A DNA stretch of 64,000 bases from contig NC_068972.1 in assembly GCF_016808095.1 (NCBI RefSeq), forward strand, positions 27,644,289 to 27,708,288, given 5' to 3'. Below the pieces are notes generated by a model. The model made no database searches and was not told where the DNA came from. It worked only from the letters and a program-made list of their open reading frames with translations. The position numbers and the translations under genes were made by a program. Below are positions 12,594-20,758 of this stretch, one piece after another. Every line of letters begins with the position of its first letter. The first letter of the stretch is position 1. The stretch is from Vigna angularis (taxonomy: Eukaryota > Streptophyta > Magnoliopsida > Fabales > Fabaceae).

Positions 12594-13085
12594 TCAACTG
12601 GGTTGCCTCCCAGGTAGCGCTTGTTTAACGTCACGAGCCTGACCCAATGAGAAAGGAAACAAGCTAAGTTTGATTGCTTCGTCAAGCACCCCATTTATCT
12701 TTATTGTATTACAAATTTCATTAAAGGTTGTGAGGTGCTCATATGGGCTTTCATGTGACAACCCATTAAATTGATTAATCTTAACTAGTTGGATCAACGC
12801 CGGTTTCACCTCCATGTTGGCTGCATTGACCCTCGGTCTTGCTTTGCTGTTAAAATGTTGAGGGCCAACTACATTGGTGTAATCTGCAAGAATCCGTCTA
12901 ACATTATTATTCTCCATCTCTTCAATGCTATGATGAGAACCTTGTGGTGAAGGTTGTAAAAGATCTTCCGGAGGAGGGAAAAGTTCTCTAGATGTACGAA
13001 TTCTTCTCCTCCATCTACTCTCGTCTAAGCCTTCAAGAAGAGGTTCCGAGATTTTCTTGCTTCTAGTTCGAATTGCTTCCTGCAT
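12594..13085 (-). pseudogene. gag N-terminal fragment of element C
   Basis: Athila-type gag start from ATG 13085 (MQEAIRTRSKK), then ILADYTNVVGPQHFNS, NGLSHESPYEHLTTFNEI and KLSLFPFSLG. It stops matching gag at FPFSLG and runs straight into motif M (QARDVKQALPGRQPS). Only about 150 gag residues remain; the capsid C-terminal half, zinc knuckle and everything up to integrase are deleted. The frame is open, so a short N-terminal gag peptide could be made. In E the same protein continues with GGNVKIWLNSF, which locates the breakpoint. Confidence 0.8.
12598..12646 (-). repeat. Motif M (GACGTTAAA / TGGGAGGCAACCCA), C copy
   Basis: Minus-strand GGTCAGGCTCGTGACG, TTAAACAAGCGCTACC, TGGGAGGCAACCCA. 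It forms the 3' end of the truncated gag frame (peptide GQARDVKQALPGRQPS), so the deletion that removed pol joined gag to this motif. Confidence 0.7.
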
Positions 13086-13139
13086 ACACAAGAAAACAAG
13101 TCCCTAGAGAAATTTGTTAGCACAAACAGATAGAGAAGA

Positions 13140-13345
13140 TATAAAATAAGAGATAAGAAGATAAAAGATAGAAAGATAGAAGATAAAATAAAAATAGAAA
13201 AATAAAAACAGAAAAATAAAAATAGAAAACAGAAAAATAAAAATAGAAAACAGAAAAATAAAAATAGAAAAATAATAACAGAAAAATAAAAACAAAACAA
13301 TAAAAACAGAAATTCAAAATTCGAAATTTAAAATTCAAAATTCAA
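13140..13345 (-). repeat. A-rich leader tract of element C
   Basis: Low-complexity AAAAATAAAAACAG-type repeats between gag and primer-binding site, U-rich in the element's RNA sense. Every related element here has the same tract in the same place. Phe/Leu-rich frames across it are artefacts. Confidence 0.7.
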
Positions 13346-13398
13346 AAACAAGTCAAAGATAATCATTAATCACACAAATAAACTAGTTAAACCACGAG

Positions 13399-13416
13399 TC
13401 CCCGGCAACGGCGCCA
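13399..13416 (-). other. Primer-binding site of element C (tRNA-Asp)
   Basis: Perfect 18-base TGGCGCCGTTGCCGGGGA on the minus strand, complementary to the tRNA-Asp(GTC) 3' end. It lies six bases inside the LTR edge at 13423. Confidence 0.85.
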
Positions 13417-13422
13417 GAAACT

Positions 13423-13865
13423 TGATGACAAATTTCTGAACACTGAAAACGGCGTGAAAAACTTGTAACCTCGGCAAGTGTGACTGAATCGTATCAAGTA
13501 ATAAACTTGGTTAGTTATATGACTTCTTGATTATTTAAGACTTGTGAAAATAAACAAATTTTTGAGGTTTAAAATGCAAAAGACAAAAAGTAAACATGTA
13601 TGCATGAGTTTTGATCAATGGAAAGAAGAACACAAACACGTGGAACGAATTATATGGATGAGTATGTTGTTGGGGTAATCAATTTCATCTTATCCACTCT
13701 CATATATTTAGGAATTCATCATTCTTTTCATCAATGTTAACGCCACTCTCTAATTTACCTTAAACCCGATGTCTCGGCGAAGAAAGCCTAATCATAATCA
13801 CTAGTTTACAACGTCTTGTCTCCCTAGCAATTAATCATGCATTATAGTGAACGGAAGCTTAATGG
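13423..13865 (-). repeat. 5' LTR of element C, truncated
   Basis: Matches 8087-8575 of the 3' LTR, with a short deletion after AATAAACTTGG, and stops at AAGCTTAATGGC. Plus-strand H sequence follows. Two thirds of the LTR, including its U3 promoter, are missing. Confidence 0.8.
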
Positions 13866-14080
13866 CAGAAAGATGAACACCAACATTGAAAGAAAGATGA
13901 ACACCAACATTGAAGATGGAACTTGAGCTTTATTGGGTCAAGCTAATGACGTTAAAAGAGCACTTACTGGGAGGTACCCCAATGATTTGAGAACATTAAT
14001 TTCCTGAATTTTGTTATTTTGGTGATGTAATTTTATAAACTTTGGCACATTGATTTATGTTGTTTTGAGATTTTATGGTA

Positions 14081-14159
14081 TAGCATCTACTGATGGATGT
14101 TAGGTGGTTGAGTATCTACTGAAGGATACTAGGTTAGCAGGAACCTACTGATGGGTGTT
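14081..14159 (+). other. Hairpin array of element H, first part
   Basis: Hairpins at 14081-14102 (TAGCATC, loop TACTGATG, GATGTTA, one G-U pair), 14111-14130 (AGTATC, loop TACTGAAG, GATACT) and a weaker one at 14142-14159. A fourth H hairpin (GCACT, loop TACTGAAG, GGTGC) is at 27067-27084, past the composite insertion. Confidence 0.7.
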
Positions 14160-14162
14160 GGT
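14158..14162 (+). repeat. Left target-site duplication TTGGT of the composite block
   Basis: TTGGT here and at 27051-27055. Joining the outer flanks across one copy gives GGGTGTTGGTAAGAA, which is what element A carries uninterrupted near 16827-16841. Confidence 0.85.
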
Positions 14163-15445
14163 TAATAACAGTTGAAAAACTGTTATTTTCATGCTTAAAA
14201 TTGATACTAAAAGCAACCTTTAGACTTAGAAACTAGCTTGAAATCATACTTTTATCCATATTTTCATAAATAAGAGAGCTGGACAGGTTTATGCTTGATT
14301 TCAGTGTTTTTGTGCAGGTTTTAAGGTGAATTTAGTGAAAGAAGTGAAGAATGAGAGAGAGGGAATCAGAAAAGGAATCAAAGAGTGCAAAAGGAGAAGC
14401 CGAAGGCACCGCTCAGCGGCATTTTACCGCTGAGCGGCACTCAAGAGGTTGCGGGAGGTCCGCTGAGGGGCAAAATGGCCGCTGAGGGGAGAAAACGAGA
14501 CGCGCAATCACCGCTGAGCGGCACTTTAATGGGCTTGGGCTTGACTTTTTGTAATTTACGAATGGTATTTAAGCTTTAGGGTTTCCTAGGGTTAGGGATC
14601 TTTGGCAGAAACGAGGCAAACACTCTCTCTTCCACCCCTTTGAAGGAAGATCTTGGATGCTCAGGCTACCTCTTCACCTTTTTAGGGTTTATTCTTTCAT
14701 ACTTTCATTGTAATTCATCTAGGTTCACCATGAATATGGTGAACTAAACTTTGTATGTTTGTTGGGGAATCAATGTAATCTCTTGAAGCTCTCATATATG
14801 GAATTTATGCTTGCATCTTAATCTAAGATTTATGCTTTCTTTCATCATTAGTTAGGGTTTTTCCTCTTTGCTCAATGCTTGCATAGTTTAACTCATTCAA
14901 TGCATGATTATTGGTTTTGTCGATACGGACACGTACGGGGAAGTCTAGATCCGGGGAATTTCTCCCAATATTATATTGGTTGTCGTTAAGCTCCTGCACT
15001 TATGAACTAATCATTAGGAATGCTAGGAATTGTATGAACTCGTGATTAGGGAGAAGCCATCTAGAATGGTACTTTAGAGAGTGGCATTAACAATGATGAT
15101 TTGAATGTTGAATTCCTAAAATGTATGAGAGTGGATGAGATGAAATTGACCCCCAACAACATATTCATTCATATATTTCATTGAAAGTGTTTATCTTTTG
15201 TCTTTGCCATTGATCAAATTTCATGCATACATGTTTATTTTCGTCTTTTGCATAATATAATCTAAATATTTCGTTTGTAAGTCTTAGTTAATCAAGAAAC
15301 CACATAACTAAACTAGGCCGTGAGTCCTTTGGGAAGAACAATACTTGGTCTTACCAAGTTTATTACTTGAACGATTCGGTCATACTTGCCGATTGTGAAA
15401 CAAGTTTGTGACATCATATTTTGGTGCTTACAAATTTGTCCATCA
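14163..15445 (+). repeat. 5' LTR of element A
   Basis: Starts TAATAACAGTTGAAAAACTG (TGATAA with one G to A change) and ends AAATTTGTCCATCA, 1283 bp. CCGCTNAGCGG-type boxes lie at about 14410-14525, and a weak TATA (TATTTAAGC) at 14566-14574. The fossil primer-binding site near its end (15409-15417) reads TGACATCAT, four transitions away from TGGCGCCGT. Confidence 0.85.
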
Positions 15446-15451
15446 AGTTTT

Positions 15452-15469
15452 TGGCGCCGTTGCCGGGGA
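15452..15469 (+). other. Primer-binding site of element A (tRNA-Asp)
   Basis: Perfect TGGCGCCGTTGCCGGGGA, six bases after the LTR end (AGTTTT spacer). Confidence 0.85.
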
Positions 15470-15534
15470 CTCGTGGTTTAACTGGTTAATTTGTGTGATT
15501 ATTGATTATCTTTGACTTTAAACTTGAATTTCTG

Positions 15535-15590
15535 TTTTTATTTTTTGTGTTTTTATTTTATTTTATTTTATTTTATTTTATTTTCTGTTT
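15535..15590 (+). repeat. T-rich leader tract of element A
   Basis: (TTTTA)n pentanucleotide-like run in the leader, the sense-strand version of the A-rich tracts of B to E. Confidence 0.7.
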
Positions 15591-15752
15591 CCTATCTTCT
15601 TATCTTTTCAATTATATCCTTTGATTTTTTCTCTATCTTTTTGTGCTAACAAATATTTCCTAGAGTTTTGTGCCTAATGTTTGCAGGATGCAATTTGGTC
15701 AAGAATTTAACTATATGGGCACTCAATTCTACTAAGGTAATTTCAACTACTG

Positions 15753-16712
15753 GTGGGATCTCACTCAAGCATGGATAATGATCAATTTTGGCAAGCTGTC
15801 AAACAATTTAAGAATCGACCACCACAACAATGGCAGCAAAAACCCTCTCTATCGGGAAAAAGGATAACGTTGGAGGAGGCAGTTCAACAGTACATACAGA
15901 TACCTGAATGTCATCACAAAACCACTCAAGCTGCCGAAGAATTTGATAGGCCGCCACCACAACAATGGCAGCAACAACCCTCTTTATCAGTAAATTTGGA
16001 TGACACCCTTCAACGATTTTTGAAAAATTCCGACTCTACTCAGAAAAGCATTGAAGAATCATGTAAAAGGATGGAGATGCACCTTCGTTACATTAGTCAG
16101 AGATTGAATGATGAGGTTAATACTGAAGTTAACCTTAAGAAGGAAGGGCAAACCAATGTCACTGAAAGTGACAAGATTCTTGATGAGGAAAAATTAGAGG
16201 GAGATGAGGAAAGGGTAGAGAGAAAAGAGAAAGAAGAGTTGAGTGAGAAAAATAAAGATGAAGAAAAAGAAAAAGAAGTGGTTGAGAGAGAAGAGAGAAA
16301 GAAGATTTGTGTGAAAATAAAGAAGTTGAAAAGAAAAAGAAAAGGGAAGAAAAAAATGAAAGAAAGGAAAAAGAGAAATTTTAGGGAGAGAAAAAGGAAG
16401 AAAAAGAAGATGAGAGGAAAGAAGAAGGAATCATATGAAAAATCCCATCCTCATCTAAAGAAGAATCATAGGAAGGAAAAGAAATTTAAGTGCTTTATAG
16501 AAATCTTCAAGAAATTGGAGATTAAAGTTCCTATGATTGAGACATTGCAACAGGTTCCTGGTTTGATCAAATTTCTGAAGAAGTTCGGTAGGAAGAAGAA
16601 AAAGAAGAAGGAACTTGAACTTTATTGGGTCAAGCTAATGACGTTAAAAGAGCGCTTGCTGGGAGGCAACCCAATGATTGACAAACTTTTGATTTTGATT
16701 GTAGTTTTATAA
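15753..16712 (+). CDS. gag C-terminal-like ORF of element A
   Basis: A 319-codon open frame for a very charged protein. Residues 1-120 carry two PPPQQW/RPPQQWQQ repeats and the LDDTLQRFLKN / SIEESCKRMEMHL segment, equal to the gag part of E around KLDETFQQFLKVN. The middle (about 150-235) is a Lys/Glu-rich coiled-coil-like stretch. The end (KCFIEIFKKLEIKVPMIETLQQVPG) equals the gag segment just before protease in H and E. Capsid core, zinc knuckle and protease are missing, and the frame ends inside motif M (RLLGGNPMID). The true start is uncertain: gag-like sequence extends upstream towards 15690 but meets a TAA. Any product would not assemble a shell alone. B has a 309-codon version; D has a broken one. 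Confidence 0.7.
   Translation: MGSHSSMDNDQFWQAVKQFKNRPPQQWQQKPSLSGKRITLEEAVQQYIQIPECHHKTTQAAEEFDRPPPQQWQQQPSLSVNLDDTLQRFLKNSDSTQKSIEESCKRMEMHLRYISQRLNDEVNTEVNLKKEGQTNVTESDKILDEEKLEGDEERVERKEKEELSEKNKDEEKEKEVVEREERKKICVKIKKLKRKRKGKKKMKERKKRNFRERKRKKKKMRGKKKESYEKSHPHLKKNHRKEKKFKCFIEIFKKLEIKVPMIETLQQVPGLIKFLKKFGRKKKKKKELELYWVKLMTLKERLLGGNPMIDKLLILIVVL
16625..16680 (+). repeat. Motif M, first copy in A
   Basis: GGGTCAAGCTAATGACG, TTAAAAGAGCGCTTGC, TGGGAGGCAACCCA. TGGGAGGCAACCCA can pair TGGG with CCCA around AGGCAA. It overlaps the end of the gag-like frame. Confidence 0.75.
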
Positions 16713-16755
16713 TTTTTAACCTGTGGACATTATCTTGTAAATATTGTGTTGGATA

Positions 16756-16867
16756 TAGCATCTACTGAAGGATGCTAGGTGGTTAAGTATCTACTGATGG
16801 ATACTCAGTTTGTAACACCTACTGATGGGTGTTGGTAAGAAAATTTTAACACCTACTGATGGGTGTT
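16756..16867 (+). other. Hairpin array with fixed loop, element A
   Basis: Four hairpins. 16756-16777: TAGCATC, loop TACTGAAG, GATGCTA. 16786-16805: AGTATC, loop TACTGATG, GATACT. 16814-16833 and 16848-16867: AACACC, loop TACTGATG, GGTGTT. The stems differ but always pair; the 8-nt loop changes only T/A at position 7. No frame is kept across them. An RNA role is inferred. Confidence 0.75.
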
Positions 16868-16874
16868 GGTGGAT

Positions 16875-16928
16875 TTTGGGTCAGGCTCGTGACGTTAAAC
16901 AAGCGCTACCTGGGAGGCAACCCAGTTG
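16875..16928 (+). repeat. Motif M, second copy in A
   Basis: TTTGGGTCAGGCTCGTGACG, TTAAACAAGCGCTACC, TGGGAGGCAACCCAG. With the copy at 16625 it brackets the hairpin array. Confidence 0.75.
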
Positions 16929-17059
16929 ATTGATTGTTTCTGTTTGTTTATTTTAGTTAGGATTTGCATAAGCATTTTTAACATTGAATTGCAGGGAACC
17001 CATGAGGGGCATGTAGGGAAGGCACGTAGGTTAAGAAAAGAAGGAGAGGAGCACATCAT

Positions 17060-17175
17060 GAAAGTGCCGCTGAGCGGTATTTTACCGCTGAGCGGTACTC
17101 TCGCAGGTTGGGCTTCAGTTCCCCTTAGCGGGACCCGAGCCCATTAGGGTATTTTTAAACCCTAAGCTGCGTAAA
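17060..17175 (+). promoter_or_regulatory. Internal promoter-like region of element A
   Basis: Two perfect CCGCTGAGCGG boxes (17067-17077 and 17085-17095), a GAGCCCATTAGGG segment, TATA-like TATTTTTAA (17150-17158) and a telo-box AAACCCTAA (17157-17165). The LTR promoters have the same order. It probably starts a transcript for the env-position ORF. Confidence 0.5.
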
Positions 17176-17505
17176 GTCTTATATTTTCTGGTTTCTCTCT
17201 GCACAAACACTTCCACACATCCTCTCTTAGGTTTTCCACATCTTTTCACTCTTCCATCTTAAGAAAATTTCTCTTCCACTCACTTTTTCACTAGTGTGCC
17301 ATCAAAGTTTGGGGTTGGAAGAGAGCATTCTAGCTTGAAAGTCTTATATTTTCTGGTTTCTCTCTGCACAAACACTTCCACACATCCTCTCTTAGGTTTT
17401 CCACATCTTTTCACTCTTCCATCTTAAGAAAATTTCTCTTCCACTCACTTTTTCACTAGTGTGCCATCAAAGTTTGGGGTTGGAAGAGAGCATTCTAGCT
17501 TGGAA
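17176..17505 (+). repeat. 165-bp tandem duplication in the 5' UTR of A
   Basis: Two near-identical 165-bp units (17176-17340 and 17341-17505) from GTCTTATATTTTCTGG to CATTCTAGCTTG. B, C and D have one unit. Each unit ends with a polypurine-tract-like AAGTTTGGGGTTG (17305-17317 and 17470-17482). Confidence 0.85.
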
Positions 17506-17537
17506 GCATTCTCATTACATCTAGCATCTCCACCCAA

Positions 17538-17955
17538 GTAAGTAAAATGCATTTTGTCATTCTAGGGTTCTTGAATTTGAATGTGATTGTCAAAGCATGA
17601 ATATTTAGGGGTTTTGATTTCTATGCATGATTTGATGATATATTTGATGTTTGAACCGATTAAACTGCATGATCATGAACTGGAAAACTGAAAATTGCAT
17701 TTGGGTGGAGTTAGGAAAGCTTTAAAATAGGTTTTTCAAAAATCTGCAGAGTTACCGCTGAGGGGTAATATGCCGCTGAGCGGCACTCTGCCAGATTTGA
17801 TTTTTCTGAAATTTTGCGTGTTGGAATGTGGCACTGGTGGCGCTGAGGGGAAATTCTGGCCCTCAGCGGTGGTTTAGCTTTGAAAGGAGTTGTGTTCTGT
17901 GTTTTACTAATGATTAACATCATGTTCTGTGGTTTTGTTTGTGTTTTGAATGTAG
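17538..17955 (+). other. Predicted intron before the env-position ORF of A
   Basis: Donor CCAA|GTAAGT at 17538, branch-like TTTACTAATGATTAAC near 17905, acceptor TTGAATGTAG ending at 17955, then GA and ATG. Length 418 nt. The sites recur in B, C and H. Confidence 0.6.
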
Positions 17956-17957
17956 GA

Positions 17958-19193
17958 ATGGCTTCTTCATCAGGAAAAAGATTGAAAACCATGGCAACCA
18001 AGAGAAAGGAAAAGGAACCAGAGCAACCCCATTCTGGCAGGTTCCTCTCTAGGAAACATGAGAAGCACTTTAGGGTGGTTCAGGACAAGAGACTTCTGAT
18101 GGAGAGAAAGGTTGGAATGATACCTAACTTTGCTCCTCAATTTGGAGAGCAAGTGTTAGGGAATGATGGGGGAGAGCTAGCCACTTATCCTGCACCTGCC
18201 AACATAGCTGTGGTAAAGGAATTTTACGCCAATGCAAAGAAAATTGGTGATTATCCAGCTGAGAATTATTTGGGCTATGTCAGAGGCCATGCTATCAGGT
18301 ATGATCCTGATTCTATCAACAACTTCCTGGATACTGTGTGGGCTGGTGAGCAATGTCAGTTTGCTCTTTGCATGGAGGAAGGTGCTGATTTTGAGGATGT
18401 GGAGAGAGTGTTATGTATACCTGGAGGACACTTCCAAAGGAATAGATCTGGCTCAGTGGTTAACATTAGGAGTACAGATTTGAATCCTCTTGCAAAATAT
18501 TGGATGGCATTTTCTCATGCCAACATTCAGCCATGTTCACATGTGTCAGATATTACTCTCAGCAGGGCACTATTCATCTACTGTGCTATCAGAAATTTGA
18601 ATGTTAATATTGGGCAGGTGATAGCTGATGAAATTAGTGTATGTGCTAACACCTCAAACAACAAAGCACCACTAGGACATCCTTCTTTGATCACTCACCT
18701 TTGCAAGCTAGCTGGGGTGGACACTTTTGTTCCACCATTTGAGAGGCCAAGAAAAGCTATTGATGAGGCCTATTATAGACAGGACTGTGGAGGTGAGGAT
18801 GCTGCTTAGCCAGTTCCACCACGCCGTGCTCGTAGAGAGAGAGGGCCAGCATAGAGCCAGACATCTGCTGATACACATGAAGCAGAACCATTTCAGATGA
18901 GGGACATGTATATGTCTCTTATAGGTGCTCAGTTGCAGTCCATTCACAGAGGGCAGGTGGCCACTACTGAGATGATAGTGGGGATGTATGATACACCTCC
19001 AGCCCACAGGTGGAATATGGATGAATTCCACAATGTAGTAGCTTGGCCAGAAGAACCAGTACATGGAGGAGGAGCTGGAGCAGCTGAAGCTTCAGCTAGA
19101 GATATGGAAGAAGATGAAGCTGAGGAGGAGGATGCATTTGATGATGATGAAGATGAGGAGGAAGAGGAAGATACAGAGGACAGCTCAAACTGA
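17958..19193 (+). pseudogene. Env-position ORF of element A (plant transposon protein-like)
   Basis: Starts at ATG 17958 (MASSSGKRLKTMATKRKEK), a basic N-terminus that could be a nuclear signal. Then FLSRKHEKHFRVVQDKRLL, PAPANIAVVKEFYANA, YVRGHAIRYDPDSINNFL, HPSLITHLCKLAGVD and an acidic C-terminus of Asp/Glu runs, about 411 codons in all. Two TAG stops (at 18807 and near 18852) lie in frame where copy C has CAG; otherwise the frame is intact to the TGA at 19191. I saw no signal peptide or membrane helix. The family link to 'putative plant transposon protein' is by remembered motif pattern; function unknown. The intron and internal promoter upstream suggest separate expression when it was active. 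Confidence 0.8.
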
Positions 19194-19204
19194 TGAGGAG
19201 CTGA

Positions 19205-19230
19205 GATAGCATTTACTGATGAATGCTATC
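19205..19230 (+). other. Perfect 9-bp hairpin after the env-position ORF of A
   Basis: GATAGCATT, loop TACTGATG, AATGCTATC. The same loop as the upstream array, placed 11 bases past the stop codon. Confidence 0.75.
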
Positions 19231-20451
19231 ATATGATTATGCTTTTGTGGTTTAAGTTTTCTGAACTTATTTGTTTTTGTTTTTAGATTAGGATTTGATG
19301 TACTCTATTGAAAACCTGGTTTGTTATGATGGTTTGATATTAACTGTGATTGTGTGATAAGTAATGCTTGATGATGCTTATTGATTGATTGATGTTGAGA
19401 TAGATGTGCACATTAAAAATGCTTATACAGGTGGTTCACAAGCTTTGTGAACAAATGCATGATATTATGATTGTGATTGTGAGATTAAGCAGGATGTGTA
19501 TGTCAAATGTGAATGAGCTTATATGTGAGGTTTTGAGCTCCAGAGTTTTTGGTATGATTGAATGCTATTACTTTGAAAGCATGAATGATTTTGCCCAGGT
19601 TTTCTATGATTAAATCAATTGCTTGTTTTGCATCATGTGATCAAGGCCATTTGTTGGAACCCTTTTTATTGGCCAAATTCATAAAGTTAGCCTACTAAAA
19701 GAGAACACGTTGTGTTCTATCCTTTGAACCCTTAGCCTTGAACATACACTGAAAACCTTTGATTGAAAATCTTTACCTTGAGTTAAGTAGAAGATCTTGT
19801 ATGGTATTGTTAAATGTTCAAGTTTGGGGTTGTTGGGAAAACATGAAAAGAAAAGCATTGAGCTAAGAGCTAAAAAAAGTAAGAATATGCAAAGAGAAAA
19901 GAAAAAGAAGTAAAGCTCAATGCAAATGCAAAGGTAAAAGAAAGTTGGGAATGAATAAGATGATTGGGTTGTTATGATTCTCTTAACTCAAGGATTTTGT
20001 GATCCAGAAAAACCAATTTTCTTGTTAGCCCAGCCACATTATAAGCCATTGAAAAGTCCTTGTGATGATGCATGCTTGTGAATGTTTTTGATTGTGGTAA
20101 AATGAAAGGCAAAGTTGATTCATGTGACATTGTGATAGTACAGTGAATGAGTGATTACCTCTTATACACTTGTGTGTTGAGTGAAACACTTTACCTAGTG
20201 AGGAAATATTCCATAAGCACATGAACATCCATGCTTAATTGATTGATCATTCATGAAAAATATCATTTGTTGGAATTTAAATGACTTTGTGAACACTAAA
20301 GCATGAGCACATCTTGATTGAACTCTTGGTCATAAGTTTGAGTGAAGTTGTTATTTATCTTGAAAAAGAGGATTTTTGAATGAGTGAACCATCATATGAA
20401 TTGGTTGGAGATTGAGTTACATTTTGTTTGCTTGAGGACAAGCAAAGTTCT
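19231..20451 (+). repeat. 3' noncoding region of element A
   Basis: No supported frame. Conserved with C, D and E. It includes a second polypurine-like AAGTTTGGGGTTG at 19820-19832 and the CAGCCACATTATAAGCCA segment near 20028. Confidence 0.65.
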
Positions 20452-20464
20452 AAGTTTGGGGTTG
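20452..20464 (+). other. Polypurine tract of element A
   Basis: AAGTTTGGGGTTG immediately before the LTR start TGATAACAG. Confidence 0.8.
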
Positions 20465-20700
20465 TGATAACAGTTGAAAAACTGTTATTTTCATGCTTAA
20501 AATTGATACTAAAAGCAACCTTTAGACTTAGAAACTAGCTTGAAATCATACTTTTATCCATATTTTTAGAAATAAGAGAGCTGGACAGGTTTATGCTTGA
20601 TTTCAGTGTTTTTGTGCAGGTTTTAAGGTGAATTTAGTGAAAGAAGTGAAGAAGGAGAGAGATAGAATCAGAAAAGGAATCGAAGAGTGCAAAAGGAGAA
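20465..20700 (+). repeat. 3' LTR of element A, first 236 bp
   Basis: Begins TGATAACAGTTGAAAAACTG and is nearly identical to 14163-14398 until AAAAGGAGAA, where SIRE-like sequence takes over without microhomology. Confidence 0.85.
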
Positions 20701-20716
20701 CACAAATGTTGTATCA

Positions 20717-20758
20717 TGCTTTTATTGTATGAAAAAGGGTCATACATCTAACAAATGT
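20717..20758 (+). pseudogene. Copia-type gag zinc knuckle remnant
   Basis: Translates to CFYCMKKGHTSNKC, a canonical C-X2-C-X4-H-X4-C nucleic-acid-binding knuckle. KIKHYGVPSGRFIWV follows, then a stop. Upstream gag is lost at the 20700 junction. Confidence 0.75.

Larger units (their letters stand above)
8087..13865 (-). mobile_element. Element C: non-autonomous Athila-like element without pol
   Basis: A minus-strand element inside H. Order in its own sense: truncated 5' LTR (13865-13423), primer-binding site, A/T-rich leader, gag N-terminal fragment, promoter-like region, intron, env-position ORF, hairpin, 3' noncoding region, polypurine tract, 3' LTR (9200-8087). Protease, RT, RNase H and integrase are gone: gag is fused directly to the region upstream of the env-position ORF. 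Copying would have needed enzymes from a relative such as E. Its 5' LTR is cut at about 13865, so no right-hand target duplication can be checked; the left flank is CACAT. Confidence 0.8.
13866..14162 (+). repeat. Internal fragment of element H with motif M and hairpins
   Basis: Plus-strand H sequence between insertions C and A/B. It starts with a near-perfect 24-bp tandem repeat (GAAAGATGAACACCAACATT twice), then motif M (13933-13985) and three loop-TACTGATG/TACTGAAG hairpins (14081-14159). H resumes at 27051. Confidence 0.7.
14163..20700 (+). mobile_element. Element A: non-autonomous Athila-like element
   Basis: Order: 5' LTR (14163-15445), primer-binding site, T-rich leader, gag C-terminal-like ORF, motif M, hairpin array, motif M, promoter-like region, intron, env-position ORF, hairpin, 3' noncoding region, polypurine tract, first 236 bp of the 3' LTR. 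No protease, RT, RNase H or integrase. The 3' LTR is cut at 20700 by the SIRE-like piece. Confidence 0.8.

Noticed and set aside
13025..13338. Phe/Tyr/Leu-rich frames that look like membrane proteins
   Set aside because: They translate the low-complexity leader tract. The same holds at 25466-25691, 49201-49556 and 57576-57974.
15452..15469. tRNA-Asp sequence
   Set aside because: Only the 18-base complement of the tRNA 3' end is present, at each LTR; this is a primer-binding site, not a tRNA gene.
16756..16867. CRISPR-like array
   Set aside because: Units are hairpins with varying stems and no unique spacers of constant length, in plant retrotransposon DNA.
17958..19193. True envelope protein
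   Set aside because: The position after pol suggests env, but I saw no signal peptide, transmembrane helix or fusion-type segment; plant transposon protein-like domain fits better.
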